From Pseudomonadota bacterium (lineage in GTDB: Bacteria; Pseudomonadota; Gammaproteobacteria; Burkholderiales; Burkholderiaceae_C), in contig JAEWPH010000214.1 in assembly GCA_023460715.1 (NCBI GenBank), positions 1 through 13,105 of the forward strand: a stretch of DNA of 13,105 nucleotides, given 5' to 3'. Each line of letters begins with the position of its first letter. Positions within the stretch are counted from its first letter, which is position 1. Positions 6,209-13,105 of this stretch are shown piece after piece. A model generated the notes under the pieces. The model was not told the DNA's origin. It saw only the letters and a list, made by a program, of their open reading frames with translations, and ran no database searches. The translations under genes and the position numbers were made by a program.

Positions 6209-8530
6209 TTACCAGTTCAGACGTTCGCTGCGGATGAAGGTGGGGTTGTCCCAGTGCAGGCCGAACTTTTTGTCGTAGAGGTCCGGATGCACCAGGGCCA
6301 TGAACTGTTCTCCCCACTTCTCCGGCGCCACGGGTGCGATCGCGCCAGCCTTGTAGAGCGCATCGAACCCTTGCCGCGGCAGCTGCACCAGATACGGCTG
6401 CAGCTTGCGCGCCAGGCCCCCGCTGCCTTCGGCGAACCGGAGCTGCTCCAGCGTTTCCCGGGCGGTGTCGTCATACGGCACGATCACCGGCATCTGCACG
6501 CTGTCGATCATGCGGAACTGTGTAGCCAGATTCTCCAGGGGCAGGCTGTCGGGGCGGCTGGCTTTGAGTTGGCCCATGAGGTCGGGCACGTCGAGTTGCT
6601 GTCCGCCCTTTGTCCAGTACAGCTGGGCAAAGTAGCGCCCGATGGCCTGGGGCGCCAGCGGGTCGTCTTGGCATTGGCGCAGCACCTCGCGCGCCACCTG
6701 GGCGTATTGCTCCAGCTCCGGGGGCGGGGCCCAGTCTTCATTCGCATTGGCGAACACCAGCACATCGCTGGCCTCCAGGCTTCTGCGGCCTTCGCGGTTG
6801 CAGCGGCCGGCCGCCTGGGCGATGGAGTCCAGGCCGGCCTCTGCGCGCAGTACGGTGGGGAAGTCGACATCGACCCCGGCCTCGATCAAGCTGGTGGAAA
6901 CCAGGCGGCAAGGCTGGTCCGCCTTGAGCATCTGCCGCACCTCGGCCAGCACTTCGCTGCGGTGCCTCGCGCACATCAGCGTGGTGAGGTGCCGCGCTCC
7001 GGGCAGGTCGGCCATGGCCTCGTACACGGCGCGCGCGTGGCGTCGGTTGTTGACGATGCACAGCACCTGTTCGCGTTCGCGCATGTGGCCGGCCAGGGCT
7101 GCGTCGTCCAGCGTGCCGACGTGGCGCACGCGCACCCGCTCCAGTTGCTGGAAGAGCCGCGTGGGTTCGGGCGCCAGTTCGCGTACGCCCGTCAGCCCGC
7201 CATCGAACGCCGGGGCCTCCAGCGCAGGCTGGGTGGCGGTGCAGAGCACCACGCTCGCGCGGTAATTGCGCGCCAATTCGTCGATGGTGGCGACGCAGGG
7301 CTTGAGCAGCTTCAGCGGCATGGTCTGCGCCTCGTCCAGCACGACCACGCTGCCGGCGATGTTGTGCAGCTTGCGGCATTGCGAAGGCCGCGCGGCGAAG
7401 AGGCTCTCGAAGAACTGCACGGCCGTGGTGACGATGATGGGCGCGGCCCAGTTTTCCATGGCCAGGCGCAGCTTCTGGGCCGACTGGTACTTCTCCGGGT
7501 CATCCCGGGGCGGCTGGCGTTCGGTGAAGGCGCTGTGGTGCTCCAGCACGGCGGCATCGCCCAGCGGCCCCAGGGCCTTGCGGAACACGGCGGCGTTTTG
7601 CTCGACGATGCTGGTGAATGGGATCACGAAGATCACGCGCCGCCGCCCGTGGCGGATGGCATGGTCCAGCGCGAAGGCCAGCGATGCCAGCGTCTTGCCG
7701 CCGCCCGTGGGCACGGTCAAGGAAAAAAGGCCCGGTTCGCGTTCGGCACCCTGGCGCACCTGCCGCAGGATGTCGGCGCGCAGGCGGTTCACGTCGCTGT
7801 CGGCCTGAAACTGGTCCAGATAAGTATCGAGTTGCTCTCGCAACGCAGCCAGCGACGGGTGGGCGGAGCCGGCGCTGCGGTGGTCGGAGTTACCTTGGGC
7901 CTGCAAGTAGAAGCGTTCGGTGTCGATGAAGTCGGCATCCACCAGGCAGGAGAACAGCATCCGTGCCAGCAGCGCCAGCTGAAAAGGTTGCCGGTCCTTC
8001 GCCTGCTGCTTGTCCTGACCATAGTGCTTGAAGCCTGCAGGGAAGCTCAGCTTGTTGGGCAGGGTGATGTCCGTTTCCCATGCACCATCCAGCGTTGGCA
8101 GGTCGTCAGCGGCAATGCGGTGCGCCAGCGCCGTGCGTTCCCCTTCGCCCCTGCCGTTGGCCAGGCCGGCGTGGTGGCCCGCAATGCCATACGCCAACAA
8201 TTGGCCCAAAATGCCCAAGCGCTCAGCCGCAATGCGCGCACCCCATGTGGAATGGTCCACGCGCGCTGGGCTGCCGCGTAGCCGTTCTTGAAAAGGCAGC
8301 GTGTATTTGCCGAGGTCGTGCAGCACCCCGGCCACTGCGCCCAACTCCGCCGCTCCAAACACCGACGCTCGCTCCGACGCCCCCTCGCTGACTTGCAGCA
8401 GGTGATGAGAAAGCAGTTGCCAGTCCGACTCGGAACGCCCTTCCAATGAATGGGCATAAAAAAACACGATCTCCGCCCCCCAGCTTTTTGATTTCGCGGC
8501 CTGCAGAGCAGGCTCGGCGCAAGCCGCCAT
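6209..8530 (-). CDS. cas3: Cas3, type I-C HD nuclease and SF2 helicase
   Basis: Cas3 is recruited to target-bound Cascade, nicks the displaced strand and degrades it while moving 3' to 5'. The N-terminal HD nuclease shows His27 (FYAHSL), His71-Asp72 (VLHDLGKY), His119-His120 (AGHHAGL) and Asp198 or Asp200. The helicase core shows Walker A VPTGGGKT (273-280), DEAQ (399-402), TAT (431-433) and motif VI QAAGRCNR (572-579). Its 773 residues are in the normal range. The start is uncertain. The ATG at 8530 follows an in-frame TGA directly, has no Shine-Dalgarno sequence, and places 26 residues before the HD histidine. A GTG at 8467 (codon 22, preceded by GGAG) would give the more usual N-terminus VFFYAHSLEG. 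This is the first gene of the cas operon. Confidence 0.97.
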   Translation of the reverse strand: MAACAEPALQAAKSKSWGAEIVFFYAHSLEGRSESDWQLLSHHLLQVSEGASERASVFGAAELGAVAGVLHDLGKYTLPFQERLRGSPARVDHSTWGARIAAERLGILGQLLAYGIAGHHAGLANGRGEGERTALAHRIAADDLPTLDGAWETDITLPNKLSFPAGFKHYGQDKQQAKDRQPFQLALLARMLFSCLVDADFIDTERFYLQAQGNSDHRSAGSAHPSLAALREQLDTYLDQFQADSDVNRLRADILRQVRQGAEREPGLFSLTVPTGGGKTLASLAFALDHAIRHGRRRVIFVIPFTSIVEQNAAVFRKALGPLGDAAVLEHHSAFTERQPPRDDPEKYQSAQKLRLAMENWAAPIIVTTAVQFFESLFAARPSQCRKLHNIAGSVVVLDEAQTMPLKLLKPCVATIDELARNYRASVVLCTATQPALEAPAFDGGLTGVRELAPEPTRLFQQLERVRVRHVGTLDDAALAGHMREREQVLCIVNNRRHARAVYEAMADLPGARHLTTLMCARHRSEVLAEVRQMLKADQPCRLVSTSLIEAGVDVDFPTVLRAEAGLDSIAQAAGRCNREGRRSLEASDVLVFANANEDWAPPPELEQYAQVAREVLRQCQDDPLAPQAIGRYFAQLYWTKGGQQLDVPDLMGQLKASRPDSLPLENLATQFRMIDSVQMPVIVPYDDTARETLEQLRFAEGSGGLARKLQPYLVQLPRQGFDALYKAGAIAPVAPEKWGEQFMALVHPDLYDKKFGLHWDNPTFIRSERLNW

Positions 8531-8541
8531 TCAAGCACCAT

Positions 8542-8569
8542 ACGGTACTGCGATGTGGAGCCACATCAA
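8542..8569 (-). promoter_or_regulatory. Candidate cas operon promoter
   Basis: On the minus strand TTGATG (8569-8564) and TACCGT (8547-8542) are 16 bases apart and match the -35 and -10 consensus only partly. The start of transcription would fall near 8530-8536, almost on top of the annotated ATG of cas3, which would fit either a leaderless message or use of the downstream GTG at 8467. A perfect TTGACA further upstream (8723-8718) has no -10 partner at a suitable distance. This is a weak call. Confidence 0.3.
8552..8567. promoter_or_regulatory. Perfect 7-2-7 inverted repeat upstream of cas3 (possible operator)
   Basis: GATGTGG and CCACATC form a perfect inverted repeat around the two bases AG, centred about 30 bp upstream of the ATG of cas3. 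It overlaps the candidate -35 hexamer and the promoter spacer, which is where a repressor dimer would act. The symmetry is seen directly. Binding by any regulator is inference, and I do not recognise the motif as that of a known factor. Confidence 0.45.
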
Positions 8570-8638
8570 ACCTGGGTAATCCTGCATACGTCGGCCTTCA
8601 GATCGCGGGGGGACGAGGATGGCCTTGCCACGTTCACG

Positions 8639-8669
8639 TCAGACAGGCGCATTTGGCACGCCTGACTGA
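8639..8669. repeat. Imperfect 11-bp inverted repeat between ruvB and cas3
   Basis: The arms TCAGACAGGCG (8639-8649) and CGCCTGACTGA (8659-8669) pair in 10 of 11 positions around a 9-base loop. There is no T-run on either side, so it is not a standard intrinsic terminator. It could still end the ruvB transcript in a factor-assisted way, or be a protein-binding site upstream of the cas operon. The remainder of 8531-8727 shows no gene. Confidence 0.4.
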
Positions 8670-8727
8670 TCGCTGGGCAGTGCCGGGCCTGAGAGGGTTC
8701 CTCGCCCCCACCATCTTTGTCAAGCCG

Positions 8728-9792
8728 CTAAACCCCGAACAAATCCGCCCCACCCGCCTTCGGCGGCGTCACTCCCAGGTGCCGGAAGGCCGCCAGCGTG
8801 GCCACGCGCCCGCGCGGCGTGCGCTGCAGGTAGCCCTGCTGGATGAGGTAGGGCTCGATCACGTCCTCGATCGTGCCGGACTCCTCGCCGATGCTGGCCG
8901 CGATGTTGTCCAGCCCGACCGGTCCGCCGTCGAAGCGGTGGATCACCGCCTCCAGCAGCTTGCGGTCCATCACGTCGAAGCCCTGCGGGTCCACGTCGAG
9001 CATGGTGAGCGCACGCTGGGCGATATCGAGCGTGATGCGTCCATCGCCCTTCACGTCGGCGTAGTCACGCACGCGGCGCAGCAGGCGGTTGGCGATGCGG
9101 GGCGTGCCGCGCGAGCGGCGGGCGATCTCGAAGCCGCCCTCAGGGTCGATGGGCGCGTTCAGCAGGCCGGCACTGCGCATCACGATGCGCGCCAGCTCGT
9201 CCGGCGTGTAAAACTCCAGCCGCGCGACGATGCCGAAGCGGTCGCGCAGCGGGTTGGTGAGCATGCCGGCCCGCGTGGTGGCCCCCACCAGGGTGAAGGG
9301 CTGCAGGTCGAGCTTAATGCTGCGCGCGGCCGGCCCCTCGCCGATCATGATGTCGATCTGGTAGTCCTCCAGCGCGGGATAGAGGATTTCCTCGACCACG
9401 GGCGAAAGGCGGTGGATCTCGTCGATGAAGAGAACGTCGTTCTTTTCCAGGTTGGTCAGCAGCGCCGCCAGGTCCTTGGGCTTTTCCAGCACCGGGCCGC
9501 TGGTCTGGCGCAGATTCACCCCCAGCTCGGCCGCGATGATGTGGCTGAGCGTGGTCTTGCCCAGACCGGGCGGGCCGAACAGCAGGACGTGGTCGAGCGC
9601 CTCCGACCGCTTTCTGGCCGCACCGATGAAGATCTCCAACTGCTCGCGCGCCTTGGCCTGGCCCACGTACTCCTGCAGCAGCTTGGGGCGCAACGCGCGC
9701 TCCAGCGCCTCCTCCTGCGGGGAGGCCGGTGCGGCGGACACCACGCGCTTCGGAGGAGGAACGGGGGCGAAATCGTCGGTCTGGATGCTCAT
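8728..9792 (-). CDS. ruvB: RuvB, Holliday junction branch migration ATPase
   Basis: RuvB forms hexameric rings that pump DNA through RuvA-bound Holliday junctions during recombinational repair. The 354-residue protein is full length. It has Walker [10 protein letters not shown] (73-81), Walker [10 protein letters not shown] (121-129), sensor motif GATTR (170-174), the arginine-bearing [13 protein letters not shown] (228-240), and the C-terminal winged-helix segment [10 protein letters not shown] (320-329). The N-terminal 25 residues, rich in Pro and Ala, are the variable tail often seen in betaproteobacteria. The start is the only good one, though the ribosome site is poor, and the upstream protease gene ends 19 bp before it, so coupled translation is possible. 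The chromosome-standard gene marks the boundary of the cas locus. Confidence 0.98.
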   Translation of the reverse strand: MSIQTDDFAPVPPPKRVVSAAPASPQEEALERALRPKLLQEYVGQAKAREQLEIFIGAARKRSEALDHVLLFGPPGLGKTTLSHIIAAELGVNLRQTSGPVLEKPKDLAALLTNLEKNDVLFIDEIHRLSPVVEEILYPALEDYQIDIMIGEGPAARSIKLDLQPFTLVGATTRAGMLTNPLRDRFGIVARLEFYTPDELARIVMRSAGLLNAPIDPEGGFEIARRSRGTPRIANRLLRRVRDYADVKGDGRITLDIAQRALTMLDVDPQGFDVMDRKLLEAVIHRFDGGPVGLDNIAASIGEESGTIEDVIEPYLIQQGYLQRTPRGRVATLAAFRHLGVTPPKAGGADLFGV

Positions 9793-9811
9793 GCAATGGG
9801 AGGCGGAGGTG

Positions 9812-11335
9812 TCAGGGGTTCAGCCACTGCCGCAGGGTGGCGCGGTAGGGTTGGTCGAAACGGCCATATTGGTCCAGGCCGCCGGGGTTGGAACAGCTTG
9901 CGGATCCGCCCAGCAGCTGGCCGGAAACGTAGCGGCGGATGCCGATCCCCATGAACAGCGCAGAGCCGCTGCTGCCCTGCTCGGTCGTGCCTTCCTGCCA
10001 TGCCGTGGTGATGAACGTGCCATTGTCGGACGTGCTGGACTGGCAGGCCGTGGTCGTGCAGGTGCTGTAGAGGCGCACGGTACCCTGGCTGACCTTTTGC
10101 AGGTCGCCTTCCGGATGGTGCACGCCGGCCACGGACGATTGCAGAGGCACGCCGCCAAAATACGACCCGGCAAACACCACACCGGCAGGCGGCGGGCTGT
10201 TGAGCCGCATGAAGGAGGTGTCGGTAGTGGCCGTGGCGTGCAGCAGCGTAGCGCCGCCGGTGAGCCGTACCGTCGCGGGATTCACGGTACCGGCATTGCA
10301 GGCCGAGGAGCGGTAGAACCAGTCCGTCATGAGTGTGGACGCGACCACCTGGGTGGAGATGCAGTGGTTGGCGCTCAGAAAATACGGCGTGCCAGAAGAG
10401 CGCGCATCGTTCAACAGCGTGCCGGTGCACCGAAAGGAGTTACCGTCTTCGCGCGTGTAGGTCATGCGCGCCACGGAACGGCTTTCGCTGCTGAACTCGG
10501 GCTTGCAGGTCACGTCGATATTGCAGGAGGCAGACTCGCCCACCTTGGTGGTGAAAGCGCCTTCGGCCACCGCGGGGTCGAGCGTGAAGTGCGACACACG
10601 CGGCACCGCCAGCCGCACAGCGGCCGGGGATGCGCCGGCGGGTATCTCGACCTCCAGCGTGGTGGCGCTGCTGCCGAAGTCAGGGCTCCAGTAAGTGTGC
10701 GCCGCCACGTCGTCCGCGCCGCCCTGCGCATTGCGCGTGGCAATGGCGGAAAGCTCCGCCGCGGACACTTGCACGGCGGCACCGGCATCCGCGCCATAGA
10801 AGCGCAGCACCGCCCCGGCGGGCAGGCTGCGCACCAGGACACCCAGGCGCACGCCGCGTGCACCGGCCGCATCGAAGGCGATCGCCGCCACCTGCGTGCC
10901 CCGCTCCGTAGCGCGCCAAGCCAAAGCAGACTGGGCGGCTGCCACGGTGGCCGTGTCGGCCACGCCGCGGACAGTGCCGATCTGCTGCGGAATGCCGGGG
11001 GTGGCCGGGGCAGAAGCTGTCTTGGCGATGGTGGCTTGCGAGAGCGCGCCCAACTGCACGCGCCGCACGGCGTCTGCTGGCGCAACGCCCTGCGCCGCGG
11101 TAGGTGCAGCGGCCTCCTTGGCTGTGGCCGCCGAGGCGGACGCGGCGGCGATGGCACTGGGGTCGTAGGGCTCGATGCGGTCCGTCGTCACGCCGATAGG
11201 ACCACCGCCGCCGCCCCCGGGTGCAGGTGCAGGCGTGGGACTCGAACTGTCGCCACCCCCGCCACCACCACAGGCGGCCAGTACCAGCAGCGCTGCCGTC
11301 ACCGGCATCCATCGCTTGAAAGCATTGATCTTCAT
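9812..11335 (-). CDS. Secreted lipoprotein serine endopeptidase, lysyl-endopeptidase-like
   Basis: This is a predicted trypsin-fold protease anchored as a lipoprotein. Starting at the ATG with AAAGG just upstream gives 507 residues: a short basic N-terminus, a hydrophobic segment, and the lipobox LAAC with Cys22. Gly at +2 suggests outer-membrane sorting. A low-complexity Gly/Pro/Ser linker follows (to about 47), then a beta-rich pro-region (about 50-260). In the protease domain the triad is His324 (SANHCIS), Asp372 (TTDTSFMRL) and Ser456 ([10 protein letters not shown]). Eight cysteines are present, and C271/C277, C303-C325 and C481 follow the spacing of Achromobacter protease I (Cys6, Cys12, 36-58, 216). 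C426 and C431 look like an extra pair. Substrate and lysine preference are inferred from the family. It sits between ruvA and ruvB on the same strand. Confidence 0.88.
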   Translation of the reverse strand: MKINAFKRWMPVTAALLVLAACGGGGGGDSSSPTPAPAPGGGGGGPIGVTTDRIEPYDPSAIAAASASAATAKEAAAPTAAQGVAPADAVRRVQLGALSQATIAKTASAPATPGIPQQIGTVRGVADTATVAAAQSALAWRATERGTQVAAIAFDAAGARGVRLGVLVRSLPAGAVLRFYGADAGAAVQVSAAELSAIATRNAQGGADDVAAHTYWSPDFGSSATTLEVEIPAGASPAAVRLAVPRVSHFTLDPAVAEGAFTTKVGESASCNIDVTCKPEFSSESRSVARMTYTREDGNSFRCTGTLLNDARSSGTPYFLSANHCISTQVVASTLMTDWFYRSSACNAGTVNPATVRLTGGATLLHATATTDTSFMRLNSPPPAGVVFAGSYFGGVPLQSSVAGVHHPEGDLQKVSQGTVRLYSTCTTTACQSSTSDNGTFITTAWQEGTTEQGSSGSALFMGIGIRRYVSGQLLGGSASCSNPGGLDQYGRFDQPYRATLRQWLNP

Positions 11336-11444
11336 GTCAGACCTTTCGCGTTGGCTCAAGAAAAGAATCCAAAAAAGAACGAAGAAGGCGCAGCGCAGCC
11401 GCTGGCACACACTGAACCAAGTACCTCATGGGGCCATCATCGCG

Positions 11445-12017
11445 TCACTTCGCCAGCGCCTTCAGCGCCAGCTTGATCCCGTCGCTCACGCCGACGTCCT
11501 TGGGCAGGGCCTTCAGGGCGGCGGCGGCCTCCTTGTCGTTGTAACCCAGGGCCAGCAAGGCCTGCAGGATATCGGCCTGCGCGTCGCTGGCGGCGTGGGC
11601 CGGGGCGCCGATGTCAGCGCCCAGCTTGCCCTTGAGCTCCAGCAGCAGGCGCTCGGCCGTCTTCTTGCCGATGCCGGGCACCTTCACCAGCCGGCCGGCC
11701 TCCTGAAGCGTGACGGCCTGGGCCAGGTCGGCCACGCCCATGCCCGACAGAATGGACAGCGCCGTGCGCGGGCCCACGCCGCTGATCTTGATGAGTTCGC
11801 GGAAGGCCTGCCGCTCGGTGTGCGTGGCAAAGCCGTAGAGCAGCTGTGCATCCTCCCGCACGATGAAGTGGGTGAGCAGCGCCACGCGCTCGCCCACGAC
11901 GGGCAGGTTGTAGAACGTGCTCATGGGCACCTGCACCTCATAGCCCACGCCATGGCAATCCAGCAGTACCTCGGGCGGGTTCTTCTCCAGCAGGGCGCCG
12001 GTCAATTTGCCTATCAT
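11445..12017 (-). CDS. ruvA: RuvA, Holliday junction-binding subunit
   Basis: RuvA binds four-way junctions as a tetramer and loads RuvB rings. The start at MIGKLTG gives 190 residues, the usual length, and is backed by AAGGA 5 bases upstream; an in-frame start at 12047 would add ten residues not typical of RuvA. The OB-fold domain spans about 1-64. Two helix-hairpin-helix motifs follow, [10 protein letters not shown] (78-87) and [12 protein letters not shown] (113-124). The small C-terminal domain that contacts RuvB (about 148-190) contains [12 protein letters not shown]. The gene is divergent from phoH, and 109 bp separate its stop from the protease gene. This gap carries a weak 5-bp hairpin and T-rich minus-strand sequence, so some termination before the protease gene is possible. 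Confidence 0.97.
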   Translation of the reverse strand: MIGKLTGALLEKNPPEVLLDCHGVGYEVQVPMSTFYNLPVVGERVALLTHFIVREDAQLLYGFATHTERQAFRELIKISGVGPRTALSILSGMGVADLAQAVTLQEAGRLVKVPGIGKKTAERLLLELKGKLGADIGAPAHAASDAQADILQALLALGYNDKEAAAALKALPKDVGVSDGIKLALKALAK

Positions 12018-12065
12018 TGATGTCCTTTGGCCGTATTCCTGCGGCATTCAACCGGAATTATCCGC
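12018..12065. promoter_or_regulatory. Divergent ruvA/phoH intergenic region
   Basis: Only 48 bp separate the ruvA start from the chosen phoH start. On the minus strand GATAAT (12062-12057) matches five of six bases of the -10 consensus and lies about 40 bases before the ruvA start, though no good -35 hexamer is seen. No clear promoter for phoH is visible, so the promoters may overlap the neighbouring coding regions. Confidence 0.3.
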
Positions 12066-13007
12066 GTGATCCTGCGCCACACTTTCACCCCCCACAACAA
12101 CACGCGACTGTCCCACCTGTGCGGGCCGGCGGACGCCCATCTGCGCACCATCGAGACGGCGCTGCAGGTGCGCATCGCCCACCGGCACGAGCAGTTCAAG
12201 GTCGACGGCCCCAAGGCCAAGGCGACCCAGGCGATGGAGCTGCTGCAGGCGCTGTACGAAATGGCCGACCACGCCATTTCCGAGGACCACCTGCAGCTCA
12301 TGCTGGCCGGCGACAGCGCCCTGGTGGAGGCGCCAGAGGGCGCCGTAGTGCTGAACACGCGCCGGGCGGACCTGCGGGCCCGCACGCCCACGCAGAACGT
12401 CTACCTGGACAACATCGCCAGCCACGACATCACCTTCGGCATCGGCCCAGCGGGGACCGGCAAGACCTACCTGGCGGTCGCCTGCGCCGTCGATGCGCTG
12501 GAGCGCAGCAACGTGCAGCGCATCGTGCTCACGCGCCCGGCCGTGGAGGCCGGCGAGCGCCTGGGCTTCCTGCCGGGCGACCTGACGCAGAAGGTGGACC
12601 CGTACCTGCGCCCCCTGTACGACGCGCTGTACGACCTGATGGGTTACGACAAGGTGCAGAAGGCGTTCGAGCGCAATGCGCTCGAGATCGCACCGCTGGC
12701 CTTCATGCGCGGGCGCACGCTCAACAACGCCTTCATCATCCTGGACGAGGCGCAGAACACCACGCCCGAGCAGATGAAGATGTTCCTCACCCGGATCGGT
12801 TTCGGCGCCAAGGCCGTGGTGACGGGCGACGTCAGCCAGATCGACCTGCCCAAAGGCGCGATGAGCGGCCTGATCGACGCCGAGCGCGTGCTCAAGCGCG
12901 TCAAGGGCATCGCCGTCACGCGCTTCACCACGGCGGACGTGGTGCGCCACCCGCTGGTGGCGCGCATCGTGGACGCCTATGACGCCAGGAAGGGCACAAC
13001 CCCCTGA
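12066..13007 (+). CDS. PhoH-family ATPase (YbeZ-like)
   Basis: The product is a PhoH-like P-loop ATPase of the YbeZ type, a family linked to RNA metabolism and usually found beside ybeY, whose endoribonuclease product matures rRNA. From the GTG at 12066 the protein has 313 residues. It has Walker A GPAGTGKTYLA (127-137), Walker B FIILDEAQN (223-231), TRPAVEAGERLGFLPG (156-171) and TGDVSQIDLPKG (253-264), all hallmarks of the family. The N-terminus VILRHTFTPHNN reads as a normal beginning, while a TTG at 12027 would add 13 residues. The Shine-Dalgarno sequence is weak for both. It lies head to head with ruvA. The next gene is not in the window, so a ybeY neighbour cannot be confirmed. Confidence 0.93.
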   Translation: MILRHTFTPHNNTRLSHLCGPADAHLRTIETALQVRIAHRHEQFKVDGPKAKATQAMELLQALYEMADHAISEDHLQLMLAGDSALVEAPEGAVVLNTRRADLRARTPTQNVYLDNIASHDITFGIGPAGTGKTYLAVACAVDALERSNVQRIVLTRPAVEAGERLGFLPGDLTQKVDPYLRPLYDALYDLMGYDKVQKAFERNALEIAPLAFMRGRTLNNAFIILDEAQNTTPEQMKMFLTRIGFGAKAVVTGDVSQIDLPKGAMSGLIDAERVLKRVKGIAVTRFTTADVVRHPLVARIVDAYDARKGTTP

Positions 13008-13094
13008 GCCGCTACGCGGCTTCCCCCTTCTCTCGGCTGCGCCGGGAAGGGGGAGCGAGGACCGCGGCTCCATGCCCGCCTGCGCGGGCATGGA
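13007..13094. repeat. Cluster of three hairpins downstream of phoH
   Basis: Right after the phoH stop codon three inverted repeats follow one another. The first is GCCGC-TAC-GCGGC (13008-13020). The second is a long hairpin with 9-bp arms TCCCCCTTC (13022-13030) and GAAGGGGGA (13046-13054) and an inner CGGC-TGC-GCCG. The third has perfect 11-bp arms TCCATGCCCGC (13069-13079) and GCGGGCATGGA (13084-13094) around CTGC. None is followed by a T-run. They may end or stabilise the phoH message, and such arrangements resemble dispersed intergenic repeats, but only one copy can be seen here. Confidence 0.6.
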
Positions 13095-13105
13095 CGGGAC
13101 GAACG

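Noticed and set aside
6254..8281. A 675-codon open frame on the plus strand opposite cas3
   Set aside because: It is a GC-driven shadow of cas3. Cas3 has every expected motif, while this frame shows no recognisable domain and low-complexity Ala/Gly/Arg/His composition. The same holds for the long plus-strand frames at 3706-4926, 8446-9954 and 9425-11476.
8600..8624. Resemblance of the minus-strand sequence near GTCCCCCCGCG to a degenerate CRISPR repeat, as in a CreR-like regulatory RNA
   Set aside because: Only a short GC-rich part matches. The hairpin arms and the TTGAAAC tail are absent.
8682..8702. Minus-strand GAACCCTCTCAGG, which recalls part of a glycine riboswitch
   Set aside because: The other conserved parts of the aptamer are missing and the downstream gene is cas3, so it is a short chance likeness.
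11360..11410. Possible intrinsic terminator for ruvA in the gap before the protease gene
   Set aside because: The minus strand has a T-rich stretch, but the only hairpin before it is a 5-bp stem (CAGCG-GCTG-CGCTG) that ends well short of the T-run. Too weak to list as a feature.

Overview
This GC-rich window looks chromosomal and comes from a betaproteobacterium, most likely a Comamonadaceae member of the Acidovorax type. That guess rests on base composition, on RuvA, RuvB and PhoH sequences that read as typical of the group, and on the hairpin-rich spacer after phoH. It is not a database result.

Layout. Positions 1-377 are the leader-proximal end of a CRISPR array: six identical 32-bp repeats and five complete spacers, with the array running off the left edge. 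The repeat is of the type I-C kind and is read on the minus strand. Positions 378-677 are the leader, which holds no gene but carries a perfect match to the IHF consensus. Positions 678-8530 hold a complete type I-C cas operon on the minus strand, in transcription order cas3, cas5c, cas8c, cas7c, cas4, cas1, cas2. Inside the 3' end of cas8c, a GTG codon behind a very strong Shine-Dalgarno sequence marks the start of the small subunit Cas11c. Positions 8531-8727 are the upstream region of the operon, with two inverted repeats that could be regulatory. Positions 8728-12017 hold ruvA, a secreted lysyl-endopeptidase-like lipoprotein and ruvB, all on the minus strand, so the protease gene splits the usual ruvA-ruvB pair. 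From 12066 a phoH-like ATPase gene runs divergently on the plus strand, followed by a cluster of three hairpins.

How the parts work together. Cas1, Cas2 and Cas4 would select and insert new spacers at the 377/378 leader-repeat junction. Cas5c would cut the array transcript at the base of the repeat hairpin. Cas5c, Cas7, Cas8c and Cas11c would form the Cascade surveillance complex, and Cas3 would nick and degrade bound DNA. All key motifs of Cas1, Cas4 and Cas3 are present and no reading frame is broken, so the system looks intact. RuvA and RuvB are the Holliday-junction branch-migration motor and have no evident link to the CRISPR system beyond position.

I found no wholly new system. The points most worth following are the internal Cas11c start, the distal IHF-like site in the leader, the inverted repeat just upstream of cas3, and the protease gene between ruvA and ruvB.
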